NCBI GenBank assembly: GCA_040219235.1
Contig: JAVJSV010000008.1
Coordinates: forward strand, 62,001-126,000
Length of the DNA stretch: 64,000 bases
Origin: Rhodospirillaceae bacterium
GTDB lineage: Bacteria; Pseudomonadota; Alphaproteobacteria; Rhodospirillales; Rhodospirillaceae
Reading direction: 5' to 3'
Shown: positions 9,062-17,593 of the stretch, in pieces
Position numbering within the stretch: the first letter of the stretch is position 1
How the letters are laid out: the number at the start of each line of letters is the position of its first letter
Notes under the pieces: model-generated
Database searches by the model: none
What the model was told of the DNA's origin: nothing
What the model saw: the letters and a program-made list of their open reading frames with translations, nothing else
Program-made: the position numbers and the translations under genes

Positions 9062-10867
9062 TTAAAACACGTAAGAAAGGCGTCCCAAAATCGCTTCGTC
9101 TTTGCCATCGGAATAATCCATCGTGCCCTGATAGCTGACGGAGACAGAGAAGCGGTTGCCCACCAACGCCAGACCCGCATTGGCGACAATGCGGTTGTCG
9201 GAATAATCGCCGCGCCCGATGGTCGCAATTTGCCCTGTCGACGTTTGAACGCTGGCCCCGTAGCCGATGCTGTCCAGCTCTGTTTCATAAGCCACGCGGA
9301 TGGTCGGGATAATCTGAATATCACGGGAGGAATAGGCCCCGCCAAGCTCAAAGCCAACAGCTCCAACAATGCCACTGGAGCGTTGATCAAGCACCGTCAG
9401 ATTGAGCATCTCGGCCCCGGTTTCTTGGTAGGCACTGATGTCACTCGAGACAAAGCGGACGCCGGCGAACGGACCAATACGAACCCCGCCCGCTTCCATG
9501 GTGTAGCCCACGTCTGCGTTAATTGAAACGTTGGTGCCGCTGGTTTCCCCCATCGCCGTCGGACGGAAGGTGAAAGAGGTATCGCGCACGGTGTCGTAAT
9601 CGTCCGCCGTTATGCCAGCCGCAAAATCAATGAACATGCCGCTCTCACCGTTGAAGCTGACATAGGCAGAGGCCATGAGACTTTCGACTTCGTTTTCTTC
9701 GCCGGTGAGCATTTCAACTTCACCGTTGCCGAGACCAACAGCGGCCCCGACCACCCAGCCAGAGCCGACTGATTTATCAATACCGAGGGTGATGACATCA
9801 TAGTCATAATCAAATCCAGCGGCGGCAGGACGGTCATCGCGATCACCGGTGCCCATGCGATAGGAGACATATACATTGGCCGGCGCGTTTTGCCCGTTGC
9901 TGGTGGAGCGGACGGTCATCAGGCGTTGCTCGGTGCCCTGACGTTGGGCATCCAAAATAATCGGCCCCATGTAGGAGTTGCTGGCGACCACGCGGGGTTG
10001 GTCAAACATCGCCAAGGTGGCGCTGGCAAATTGCGAGACCACGGAATGTGCGGCGGTGGTGGGATGAATGGCGTCCCAAAACAGTGTTGCATCCGCCGCC
10101 GCTGTGGTCGGGCACGCACCGGTGGGTTGTGCGCTGCCGTCAAGACACGGAATTGTGACGTTGACCAAGCCGTACACTGAAGGATTGGCGATCACATCAT
10201 CGAACAGACCTTCAATATCCATAATGAAAATATTGACGCCCAGGGACGACTCAAGCCCGATTAAAGTTTCGTGCAGGTTGGTGTTGTAAAAAGAGGCCAG
10301 CTGGTTGAGCTGCGGTCCGAGACCGGTGGACGCGCCACCCGGCGTGCTGCCGAACTTCGGCAAATTGGGAATGAGGAAGTTCTGCGCGCCAAAAGCATTC
10401 AGCGTGCCGATGGCCGTGCCGATGCTGGTCACCACATTGGCCGTCAGCACACTGGAGGGGGTTGTTGCGGCGTTGCGCAGGAAGTCATTGTTGCCCGCCC
10501 ACACAACCGTCAGCGCATCTGAGGGGACCGTGCCGCCCGCGCCCACAAAGCCAAGCACCTGGTTGCCAACGTCGATGGCGTTGAGGCTCCCCGCCTCAGC
10601 CCCGGCTATGGCGAAGTTGGTGGCTTGGCTGTAGGTCAATCCCAGGGCGGGTGCAAAGCTCTCGACCCAGACGGGTCCGTTGGACACGCGGCCATTGAAG
10701 TAAGGCGGGCTCGGCGGATTGGTGCCGCCAGAGAGCGCAAAGGCGTTGCCGGAATCAGACAAACTGTCGCCGAACACATAAAGGCCGCTGTATTGCTGCG
10801 CCAAGGTGGGCGTTGCGTTCATCAGAGCAAAACCACACACCAGCGCCATGAGATTGCGTTTGAGCAT
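9062..10867 (-). CDS. GDSL esterase/lipase autotransporter (EstA-like)
   Basis: 601 residues from the ATG at 10867, chosen among nearby starts because GGGGAGGA lies about seven bases upstream. A signal peptide (ends TLAQ) precedes a GDSL passenger: block I VFGDSLSDSG with catalytic Ser about 35, block III WAGNNDF, and the C-terminal Asp-x-x-His block FWDAIHPTTAAH. From about residue 340 the sequence becomes an autotransporter beta-domain (alternating strands) ending RLSYVF with the terminal Phe needed for barrel assembly. Such proteins, for example Pseudomonas EstA, display an esterase on the cell surface. The domain order and length match the family well. Confidence 0.92.
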   Translation of the reverse strand: MLKRNLMALVCGFALMNATPTLAQQYSGLYVFGDSLSDSGNAFALSGGTNPPSPPYFNGRVSNGPVWVESFAPALGLTYSQATNFAIAGAEAGSLNAIDVGNQVLGFVGAGGTVPSDALTVVWAGNNDFLRNAATTPSSVLTANVVTSIGTAIGTLNAFGAQNFLIPNLPKFGSTPGGASTGLGPQLNQLASFYNTNLHETLIGLESSLGVNIFIMDIEGLFDDVIANPSVYGLVNVTIPCLDGSAQPTGACPTTAAADATLFWDAIHPTTAAHSVVSQFASATLAMFDQPRVVASNSYMGPIILDAQRQGTEQRLMTVRSTSNGQNAPANVYVSYRMGTGDRDDRPAAAGFDYDYDVITLGIDKSVGSGWVVGAAVGLGNGEVEMLTGEENEVESLMASAYVSFNGESGMFIDFAAGITADDYDTVRDTSFTFRPTAMGETSGTNVSINADVGYTMEAGGVRIGPFAGVRFVSSDISAYQETGAEMLNLTVLDQRSSGIVGAVGFELGGAYSSRDIQIIPTIRVAYETELDSIGYGASVQTSTGQIATIGRGDYSDNRIVANAGLALVGNRFSVSVSYQGTMDYSDGKDEAILGRLSYVF

Positions 10868-11080
10868 CATAATCCTCCCCGTCATAAGTCCGTTATGCGT
10901 TGAGTAAAGCACAGGCGTCGTCGCATAAAAACAGAGATGCACATTAGCGTGTCATTTTGGCTTCGATTTCCCCGAACTGTTGCATAATCGCCCAGCGGAT
11001 ATGCTGCAGTGCGACATTGGGACAGTGGTTTATAAAACGTACTATAATCTTCTCTGTGATGTGACTTGGAGCGCTTCTGT

Positions 11081-11695
11081 ATGACCCGTCAACCCATGCT
11101 GCCCGCTGCAGAAAAATTTGTCGCTGATGTCCGCGCCTTGTTCGCGCAGGGCTTGGATCACGATGAGATTTGGGAAAAAGCCAGCGGCCTGCTGCAAGAG
11201 ATGATGCGCGATCCAGCTCTGCATGAGCACGCCAAAACCTGGCCCACCAGCCCGGCCAAACTGGGTCTGGACGGCAAGCACGCCAACCTGTTGTTTTATG
11301 AAGATCCGGACTACGGCTTTGTCATTAACGGCCTGATCAAAAAGGCCAGCGCCAAAACCACCATTCACGATCACGGGAAGTCGTACACACTTTACGGCGT
11401 CGTCGACGGCGGCGAGCAGGTGCTGCGCTTTGACCGCACCGATGGCGGCGCACCCGGTGACCTGCCTGCAACGGCGGTGGTGGAAGAAACAGAGGTTGTG
11501 GACGTCACGCCCGGCTATGTGGATTACATTAAACCCTGGGAAATTCACGCCGAGTACAACGGCGATGGCCCGACCGTGGCGGTAATTGTGCGCAGCCAAC
11601 GCTGCGGCACCTACGTGCAGAATATTTTTTATAAAAAAGACAACACGGTCGAGCAGTACTACGGCCCGGATCAAATTCCGTATGTGTTGGGGTAG
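11081..11695 (+). CDS. Cupin protein, cysteine-dioxygenase-like
   Basis: 204 residues from the ATG at 11081 (MTRQPMLPAAEKFVADV). An all-helical N-terminal part is followed by a cupin barrel with the first metal motif in TTIHDHGKSYTLYGVVDGGE and a second His in PWEIHAEYNGDGPTVAVI. The HDH spacing and overall length resemble the thiol dioxygenase (CDO/3-mercaptopropionate dioxygenase) group of cupins, but other metal cupins cannot be excluded. It is divergent from the GDSL autotransporter gene (213-base gap with nothing recognisable) and convergent with the amine oxidase at 11708, only 12 bases apart. Confidence 0.75.
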   Translation: MTRQPMLPAAEKFVADVRALFAQGLDHDEIWEKASGLLQEMMRDPALHEHAKTWPTSPAKLGLDGKHANLLFYEDPDYGFVINGLIKKASAKTTIHDHGKSYTLYGVVDGGEQVLRFDRTDGGAPGDLPATAVVEETEVVDVTPGYVDYIKPWEIHAEYNGDGPTVAVIVRSQRCGTYVQNIFYKKDNTVEQYYGPDQIPYVLG

Positions 11696-11707
11696 TTGGA
11701 TAGTCCT

Positions 11708-13147
11708 TTAAAGCACATCCAGCACTTCAAAGGCGCAGCGTTCGGCGGACTCGGCTGCGGCTTCCATGCCCCGGTTTGTTTGCGCGGTGTGCTCGCCACA
11801 AAAATGCACCCGCCCGGCGGCTTGCGCCAGATAGGGTTGGTACTGATGCACCTGACCTGGCTGCCATTCCATCCAGGTGCCACCGGCGAAGCGATCTTGC
11901 GCCCAAGATTTATAGGCCACAGCTTCTAGCTTGCCTTTGGCGGCAGGCCGCATTTTTTCATATTCGGATATGACCAAAGCTTGAGCCGCTTCGGCCCCTA
12001 GGGTGTCGAGCTTCAGTGCCATGTTGCCGCGGGCGCGGGCGACGAGACCGGTGACGGACATATCGTCCTCAAGCTGACGCAACGCCGCGACCTGTCCCGC
12101 GACGGTATCGGTCCACATGCCGGGGCCGAAGCCATCGTCCTCCCAAAAAGGGTCTTTGGCCCGCATCACGATTTTGTTGATGTACATGGACGGCAGCATC
12201 TTGATCGCAGCCGCCTGCTGCGACGGCAACAGCGGGTCAAAATGAATCCAGCGGAGCGGTGGCAGCGGTGTGGAATTGATCACCCGTTTGGCGCGGAACA
12301 CACTGCCATCTTCGCAGGTGACATCCACCCCGGTGGCATCTTGCTGAATAGCGGCAATGGCTTTGTTGAGGTGAACGTCGCCGGACAGCTTGGCGGCCAT
12401 GGCTTCGGGCAGGGCCTGATTGCCGCCTTTGACTTTAAGCGCAACGTCGTCCAGGTCGGCTTGCAAATTGTCCCAGCCGACACGGAAGAACCAGGTGAGG
12501 ATAGAGCAATCATGCGCCGAGGTGCCGCGCCCAATGTTGGTGTTGTAATTGAGCTCGATGGTGGCATCGCTCCACCCTTGGTCTTTGAGGAACGCATAGA
12601 CCGAGCGGTCGTACGGTTTGGTGTGCGGCTCGGCCCAGGCCTCGAAACTCTTCAGAGGGGACGCTTTCTCAACGATAGATTCAAAAAAGCGACGGCCTGG
12701 AAACGCCGACTTGGCCTCTTCGGGCATATGATTCAACGGATGCGCCGCCCAATCCGCGCGCGGTATGACGTTGCCACCAAGAGCGATCTCGGTGCGTGAC
12801 AGGCCCCGGCGCGGCGCGTGGTCGATCAGCGCAAGATCATGCTCGGCCACCAGATTGCGCACCCTACCATAGCCGCCGAGGATAGAATCCCCGCCGGCTT
12901 CGGGCTGTCCCTCAACATGGCGGAAACTTTCGAGACGGCCGCCAACGCGGTCGCGCCCTTCCAACACAACAACCTTGACGCCTTCCGCCGCCAGCAGCTG
13001 GGCGGCATACAGGCCGGAGAGTCCCGCGCCGACGATGATCACGTCGGCTGTGGTTTTAGCCCGCAGCGCGCGCGACGATAAAGAAGACGTTGCTACGGTT
13101 GCGGCTGCAACGGACGTTTTCAGAAAGGTGCGTCGTGAATGTGTCAT
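11708..13147 (-). CDS. Tat-exported flavin amine oxidase (copy 1 of 4)
   Basis: 479 residues from the ATG at 13147, six bases after the stop of the next gene upstream, so the two are probably translated as an operon. The N-terminus HSRRTFLKTSVAAATVATSS is a textbook Tat leader. The FAD-binding motif VIIVGAGLSGLYAAQLL is at about 37-53, followed by LEGRDRVGGRLES, the paralogue signature SILGGYGRVRN, and the C-terminal FAD segment FCGEHTAQTNRGMEAA. The family (monoamine/polyamine oxidase) deaminates primary or secondary amines, making aldehyde, ammonia and H2O2, but some members act on other C-N or C-C bonds. The mature enzyme should be periplasmic. Substrate unknown. Confidence 0.9.
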   Translation of the reverse strand: MTHSRRTFLKTSVAAATVATSSLSSRALRAKTTADVIIVGAGLSGLYAAQLLAAEGVKVVVLEGRDRVGGRLESFRHVEGQPEAGGDSILGGYGRVRNLVAEHDLALIDHAPRRGLSRTEIALGGNVIPRADWAAHPLNHMPEEAKSAFPGRRFFESIVEKASPLKSFEAWAEPHTKPYDRSVYAFLKDQGWSDATIELNYNTNIGRGTSAHDCSILTWFFRVGWDNLQADLDDVALKVKGGNQALPEAMAAKLSGDVHLNKAIAAIQQDATGVDVTCEDGSVFRAKRVINSTPLPPLRWIHFDPLLPSQQAAAIKMLPSMYINKIVMRAKDPFWEDDGFGPGMWTDTVAGQVAALRQLEDDMSVTGLVARARGNMALKLDTLGAEAAQALVISEYEKMRPAAKGKLEAVAYKSWAQDRFAGGTWMEWQPGQVHQYQPYLAQAAGRVHFCGEHTAQTNRGMEAAAESAERCAFEVLDVL

Positions 13148-13153
13148 CACGCC

Positions 13154-14611
13154 CTAGATCGTATCCAGCACTTCGAAGGCGGCCCGTTCGCCGGATTCCA
13201 TGGCACCTTCCATGCCCCGGTTGGAGGTCGCGGTGTGCTCGCCACAGAAGTGAATACGATCTGCCGGGTCTATAATGGCTTTGACAAAGGTGGACACCGT
13301 GCCGGGGCTCCACACCGCCCAATCGCCAGCCGCAAAAGGATCGCTCTGCCAGGATTTAATGCCCGCGGGTTCCAACAGGCCCTTGGAGGCCGGACGAATG
13401 GTTTCGTAATCGGCAACGACACGGGCCATGGCCTCTTCGTCGCTGAAGCTGTCGAGGCGGTCGGCCAAATGGCCCCGGCCCCACGCCATAAGGCAGGTGA
13501 TTTTGTTGGCGTCTTCGCCTTCCCGCAAGGCGCGGACTTCACCGCAATCGGTGTCGGTCCACATGGCGGGGCTAAACCCATCTTCTTCCCAGAAGGGTTT
13601 TTTCGGCACCAGAATAACCTTGGTGATTTTTTGCACCGGTGTGGTGGCAATGGCTTGCGCTTTTAAGGCGGGCAATAGGGGATCAAATTTTAGCCAGCGC
13701 ATGGTCGGGATGGGCATGGAGCAAATCACCCGCTTGGCGCGGTAGACGGTGCCATCCTGACAAAGAACTTCAGCGTGGCTGGACTCACTGCGAATACCAA
13801 TGACTTCTTTATTTAGATGAACTTCACCGGGCAGCGTGGCGGCCATGGCTTCGGGAATGCTTTGATTACCGCTCGGCGCCTTAAACGCCACACGATCGAG
13901 ATCGCCCTGCAACTTGAACCAGGCTTGAGTGAAGAACCACATCAGCGATGAAATGTCGTGGGCCGAGGTGCCATATTGCACATTGGTGTTGTAATTCAGT
14001 TCAATGGCTTCGTCGCTCCAGCCCATGTCCTTGAACACCTCGTAAATGGAGCGGTCAAACTTGGCGCTGTCGGCATCCAGCCAATCTTCAAAGGCGTCCA
14101 GAGGATTTACTTTGCCGATTTCTGATTGAAAAAAACCACGACCTGGAAAGCGTGATTTCGCGCCCTCGGGCATGACGTTCAACGGATGGGTCGGCCAGTC
14201 TGCCTGGGGAATGAGTTTGCCGCGCAAGGCCAACTCGGTGTTGGTGGGGTCTTTGTGCGCCTCGGGCGAGAGATCACGGCGGGATTGGTGATCGACCAGT
14301 TCAATGCCCACATTGGCCGACACATCCTGCATCCGGCCATAGCCACCGAGGATGGAATCACCCCCCCACTCCGGGTTGCCTTCCACATTGCGTGCACTGA
14401 ACAAGCGGCCACCAACGCGATCCCGCCCCTCAATGACCTGAACTGAGGCGCCGGTTTCGGCGATCAGCATGGCCGCATACAGGCCGGATAAGCCCGCGCC
14501 GATGACAATGACATCGGGGTCTTTTTGAGCCCGGACGCTGGTGCTGGCCAATGCCAGGGTTGCCGCCGAAGCCGCCCCTGCTTTCAAAGCTGTTCTGCGC
14601 GTCGTGGTCAT
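13154..14611 (-). CDS. Tat-exported flavin amine oxidase (copy 2 of 4)
   Basis: 485 residues; ATG at 14611 with GAGGAG eight bases upstream. A Tat leader (MTTTRRTALKAGAASAATLA) precedes the Rossmann motif VIVIGAGLSGLYAAMLI, IEGRDRVGGRLFS, the shared block GGDSILGGYGRM, NTNVQYGTSAHDIS in the middle, and the C-terminal GEHTATSNRGMEGAMESGER. It is followed six bases later by copy 1 in the same direction, a tandem duplication. The sequences have diverged well beyond recent duplication except in the motifs. The expected reaction is amine oxidation by molecular oxygen or another acceptor in the periplasm. The 227-base gap upstream, toward the divergent FMN oxidase, shows no recognisable element. 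Confidence 0.9.
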   Translation of the reverse strand: MTTTRRTALKAGAASAATLALASTSVRAQKDPDVIVIGAGLSGLYAAMLIAETGASVQVIEGRDRVGGRLFSARNVEGNPEWGGDSILGGYGRMQDVSANVGIELVDHQSRRDLSPEAHKDPTNTELALRGKLIPQADWPTHPLNVMPEGAKSRFPGRGFFQSEIGKVNPLDAFEDWLDADSAKFDRSIYEVFKDMGWSDEAIELNYNTNVQYGTSAHDISSLMWFFTQAWFKLQGDLDRVAFKAPSGNQSIPEAMAATLPGEVHLNKEVIGIRSESSHAEVLCQDGTVYRAKRVICSMPIPTMRWLKFDPLLPALKAQAIATTPVQKITKVILVPKKPFWEEDGFSPAMWTDTDCGEVRALREGEDANKITCLMAWGRGHLADRLDSFSDEEAMARVVADYETIRPASKGLLEPAGIKSWQSDPFAAGDWAVWSPGTVSTFVKAIIDPADRIHFCGEHTATSNRGMEGAMESGERAAFEVLDTI

Positions 14612-14838
14612 AGCTATGGCTCCTCATTCAGCTCTCATCATCGTGCCGTGCTTAACAGTGCCACGCCATGCCCACCGAAGCCATAATCACTGGGTGATTA
14701 CGCCTCGACGGAGGTTGTTAATCGGCCTAAGCCTCTAAATGAACCGGACAAAGTGTATGGGAAAGCGGCTGCTCCCCGCTTATGGTGCGGAGATTGCCCT
14801 TCAAAACCTGAAATATGCTTTGAGGACACTAAACACCA

Positions 14839-16005
14839 ATGTTTCCTTACTCACCTCTTGATCGCTGCCACAACATCGACAGCCTGCGCACCAGAGCGAA
14901 GCGCCGCTTGCCCGCGCCCGTCTTTCACTACATGGATGGCGGCGCCGATGATGAAGTGACGCTGCGGCGCAACACGGAGGCCTTTGACGATTATGAACTG
15001 CTGCCGAACCTGCTGACGGACATTACCGGCCTCGACACCAAAACCCAGGCTTTGGGTGTTGAGTTGGACTGGCCGGTGTTTCTTGCGCCCACGGGGATGT
15101 CGAAACTGTTTCATCATACCGGCGAGATCGCGGTGGCGCGTGCGGCCCGCAACGCCGGAACGCTGTACAGTTTATCGACACTCGCCACCACCAGCATTGA
15201 AAATGTGGCCGCCGCCACCGACGGCCCCAAGATGTTCCAAATTTATGTCTTCAAAGACCGGGGGTTGACCAAGGAATTCATCGCCCGCTGCAAGGCGGCG
15301 AAATACGACGCCTTGTGTTTGACCATCGACGTGCCCGTGCCCGGCAACCGCGAGCGCGACAAAGTGACGGGCATGACCATGCCGCCAAAGTTCTCGCTGT
15401 CGAGCCTGCTGAGTTTTGCGCTGCACCCGGAGTGGAGTTTGAACGCGCTGCGTGATCCAAGTTTTGATCTCGCCAATGTGTCGCAACGGTCTGACTTGAG
15501 CATTGCCGGGGACCAAGTCTCTCCCATTCAATATCTGACCAGCCAAATCGATAGCAGCGTGACCTGGAAAGATGCCGCATGGATGGCGCAGGAATGGGGC
15601 GGGCGTTTTCTTATTAAAGGCGTGCACTCGGCCCACGACGCCCTGAAAGCTGCGGACATTGGCGCGCATGGGGTGATGGTGTCCAACCATGGCGGACGGC
15701 AGTTGGATGGCGTGTCGGCCTGCATTGATGCGCTGCCCCCAATTGTTGACGCCGTAGGGGATAAACTAGAGATCATTCTGGACGGCGGCATCCGGCGCGG
15801 CACCCATGTGATTAAGGCTCTGGCCCTGGGTGCAACAGCGTGCTCCATCGGGCGTGGTTATTTATATGGGCTCGGCGCGGGTGGTCAGGCCGGTGTGGAA
15901 AAAGCACTGAGCCTGTTGCGGTCTGAAGTGGAACGCGGCATGGCGCTACTGGGCGTGACAAAGATCAGCGAGATTACTGCGGACGTTTTGCAGCGGCGGC
16001 GTTAG
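14839..16005 (+). CDS. FMN-dependent alpha-hydroxy-acid dehydrogenase/oxidase
   Basis: 388 residues, full length for the family that includes L-lactate dehydrogenase LldD, glycolate oxidase and mandelate dehydrogenase. Diagnostic stretches are FHYMDGGADDE near the N-terminus, PVFLAPTGMSKLFH, the FMN-contacting TIDVPVPGNRERD, and the catalytic block VSNHGGRQLDG with His and Arg, followed by LDGGIRRGTHVIKALALGA. The N-terminal hydrophobic membrane-anchoring feature is not obvious, though an insertion at about 180-210 (SLSSLLSFALHPEW) could contact the membrane. It oxidises a 2-hydroxy acid to a 2-keto acid. The gene is divergent from the amine oxidase pair, and its stop overlaps the convergent methyltransferase gene by four bases. 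Confidence 0.92.
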   Translation: MFPYSPLDRCHNIDSLRTRAKRRLPAPVFHYMDGGADDEVTLRRNTEAFDDYELLPNLLTDITGLDTKTQALGVELDWPVFLAPTGMSKLFHHTGEIAVARAARNAGTLYSLSTLATTSIENVAAATDGPKMFQIYVFKDRGLTKEFIARCKAAKYDALCLTIDVPVPGNRERDKVTGMTMPPKFSLSSLLSFALHPEWSLNALRDPSFDLANVSQRSDLSIAGDQVSPIQYLTSQIDSSVTWKDAAWMAQEWGGRFLIKGVHSAHDALKAADIGAHGVMVSNHGGRQLDGVSACIDALPPIVDAVGDKLEIILDGGIRRGTHVIKALALGATACSIGRGYLYGLGAGGQAGVEKALSLLRSEVERGMALLGVTKISEITADVLQRRR

Positions 16006-17123
16006 GGCTTCCGTGCGGTCGAGATGAACCACTTAATGCTGTTGTCGAGCTGCTGGAATTTGCCCTGCCAGATACTGTCTTCGGGAAAGCCAGCTTCGCG
16101 AAGCATTTCGCTGGGATTGTTGGTGGCGTAAATGCGCCAGTACGGTTCGTTATTGTTGCGTTGATCCCAACCGCGATGAAACTGCATCCACGGGCTATAT
16201 TCATCGAAGCGTAAGTTCACATCCATATGCATGGCGATACCGCCGGGCTTGAGCAGCCGGAAGCTCTCACGCATCATCGCTTCGGTGGTGGCTTGCGGAA
16301 ATTCGTGCATGGAATTATGCGAAGTGACGAGATCAAAACTCTCGTCTTCAAAACCGGTATGGGCTGCATCGCGCTGATGAAAATGCACGGCCTTGTCCAT
16401 GGCCTCGGCGCGGGCATGAGCGTATCTGAGAATGGCCGCCCCGACATCAATACCGTGAACCTCGGCGTCGGGGAACGCAGTTTTATAAGGCACGGTGGAG
16501 GAGCCCGCTGAGCAGCCAATATCGAGCACGCGGGTTGGCGTGAAATCCGGGTAGCGGTCTTTGATAAATCTGACCCCCACCTCGCCTTTGCTCTCGGCCT
16601 GACCAACGCCACGGCCAATGGTGTAGAGGTTGCCACCGTATTCATAGAAGGCCCCGGCGAGCACGTCGTCATCGCCGTAATCAACCACATAGCCGCCGGG
16701 CTGCAGGTGGATATCCACCTTGGCCATACCGAGGGGCGCTTCAAAATCAGGGTCTAGCTCTAACGTGCCCTTGCGTTGATTAGATTGGGTGTAACCCGCA
16801 AACTTTTCGGAAAGCTGATCCCTTGAGCGATAGAGGGTTTCTGCCACCGCCTCCCACATCATTTCTTGGCCATCACGATGCAACCGGCTGAACATTTGAT
16901 ACGCGGGGTCATCCCACATGACTGTGCCGATTTCTTGAACCGACTCCGGTTCGCGACCATGCTGTTTCACGAAACGAGGTTTGGCGCGACGCTCATATAG
17001 GTCCTCATTGCGCGCCCGCACTTCATCGCGCACATAATCTTTCAGTGACAGCGTGTATTGCTGGCGGGCCAGTTCATCATGGGTCGGGGATGCCAACATG
17101 GCGTGGATTGGATTGCGGGCCAT
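16002..17123 (-). CDS. SAM-dependent methyltransferase (family copy B)
   Basis: 373 residues from the ATG at 17123. The long helical N-terminal part carries the family block GTLELDPDFEAPLG and DIHLQPGGYV at about 119-144, shared with the genes at 6013 and 49259. A class I methyltransferase core follows with motif I LDIGCSAGSS (about 200-209), GIDVGAAILRYAHARA and FDLVTSHNSMHEFP. No signal peptide is present, unlike copy A. S-adenosylmethionine binding is well supported; the acceptor is unknown. It overlaps the convergent FMN oxidase gene by four bases (shared TTAG), and the 6S-like RNA candidate lies upstream on the same strand. Confidence 0.85.
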   Translation of the reverse strand: MARNPIHAMLASPTHDELARQQYTLSLKDYVRDEVRARNEDLYERRAKPRFVKQHGREPESVQEIGTVMWDDPAYQMFSRLHRDGQEMMWEAVAETLYRSRDQLSEKFAGYTQSNQRKGTLELDPDFEAPLGMAKVDIHLQPGGYVVDYGDDDVLAGAFYEYGGNLYTIGRGVGQAESKGEVGVRFIKDRYPDFTPTRVLDIGCSAGSSTVPYKTAFPDAEVHGIDVGAAILRYAHARAEAMDKAVHFHQRDAAHTGFEDESFDLVTSHNSMHEFPQATTEAMMRESFRLLKPGGIAMHMDVNLRFDEYSPWMQFHRGWDQRNNNEPYWRIYATNNPSEMLREAGFPEDSIWQGKFQQLDNSIKWFISTARKP

Positions 17124-17197
17124 CGTATATACCTATTCTCTCAGCAGATCAGAGAAATCTAACATTGAACGCGGCGTCGATATAGGGGGCGTTGTGC

Positions 17198-17356
17198 GTA
17201 AAAAATAGAGAACCCCGCCGCAGGCTTTACCCCGGACGAGGTGTCTCATAGCGGAGGATCATGGAACTCCGCGTTCGCGGCAAGGCGCGAACCAATCGTG
17301 TGATTTGTGAAATCGCAGTACCAAATTGGCCTACGGACTGTCAGGCACTCTGGTTA
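17198..17356 (-). ncRNA. ssrS: Structured RNA candidate, 6S-RNA-like
   Basis: No plausible gene fills 17124-17593. On the minus strand a roughly 158-base stretch ends in CGGGGTTCTCTATTTTTT, a U-rich end. Its 3' part contains AGCCUGCGGCGG, matching my recollection of the 3' side of the E. coli 6S closing stem, which in this RNA can pair over 8 bp (17329-17336 with 17218-17225). Two strong internal hairpins are present: 17251-17272 (GCGGAG/CTCCGC) and 17273-17292 (GTTCGCG/CGCGAAC). 6S RNA binds the sigma-70 RNA polymerase holoenzyme. Against the call: the outer stem is imperfect, and the common zapA/ygfA neighbours are absent. The 5' end is uncertain by about 20 bases. Confidence 0.4.
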
Positions 17357-17372
17357 GGTGGAGTCATGGTTT

Positions 17373-17447
17373 TTACACACCCTCCTTGGTTGAAGGCCAC
17401 TTGCCATCAAGGATTGTGACCCTATCGTAGATTCTTCGAAGGCCCAT
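17373..17447 (-). CDS. Possible 24-residue ORF or decayed gene fragment
   Basis: An ATG at 17447 with AGGAG six bases upstream opens a 24-codon frame (MGLRRIYDRVTILDGK...). The frame stays open upstream to about 17492, and a different frame just before it (about 17492-17590) also reads protein-like residues, including KNFAQVLDERVLEDQ. This may be a decayed, frameshifted gene remnant rather than a functional small protein. It lies between the SMP-30 lipoprotein stop and the structured RNA candidate. I recognise no family. Confidence 0.2.
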   Translation of the reverse strand: MGLRRIYDRVTILDGKWPSTKEGV

Positions 17448-17593
17448 TCCGAGCTCCTGTTCGCGTCTGTCTACATTAAATATGCTGATCCTCTAAAACG
17501 CGCTCGTCAAGCACTTGAGCAAAATTCTTTGGGTCGTATTGACTGACCTTTTTTATGAGATGAACTGGCCAACAGCGTTCATTCTTCAATGAC

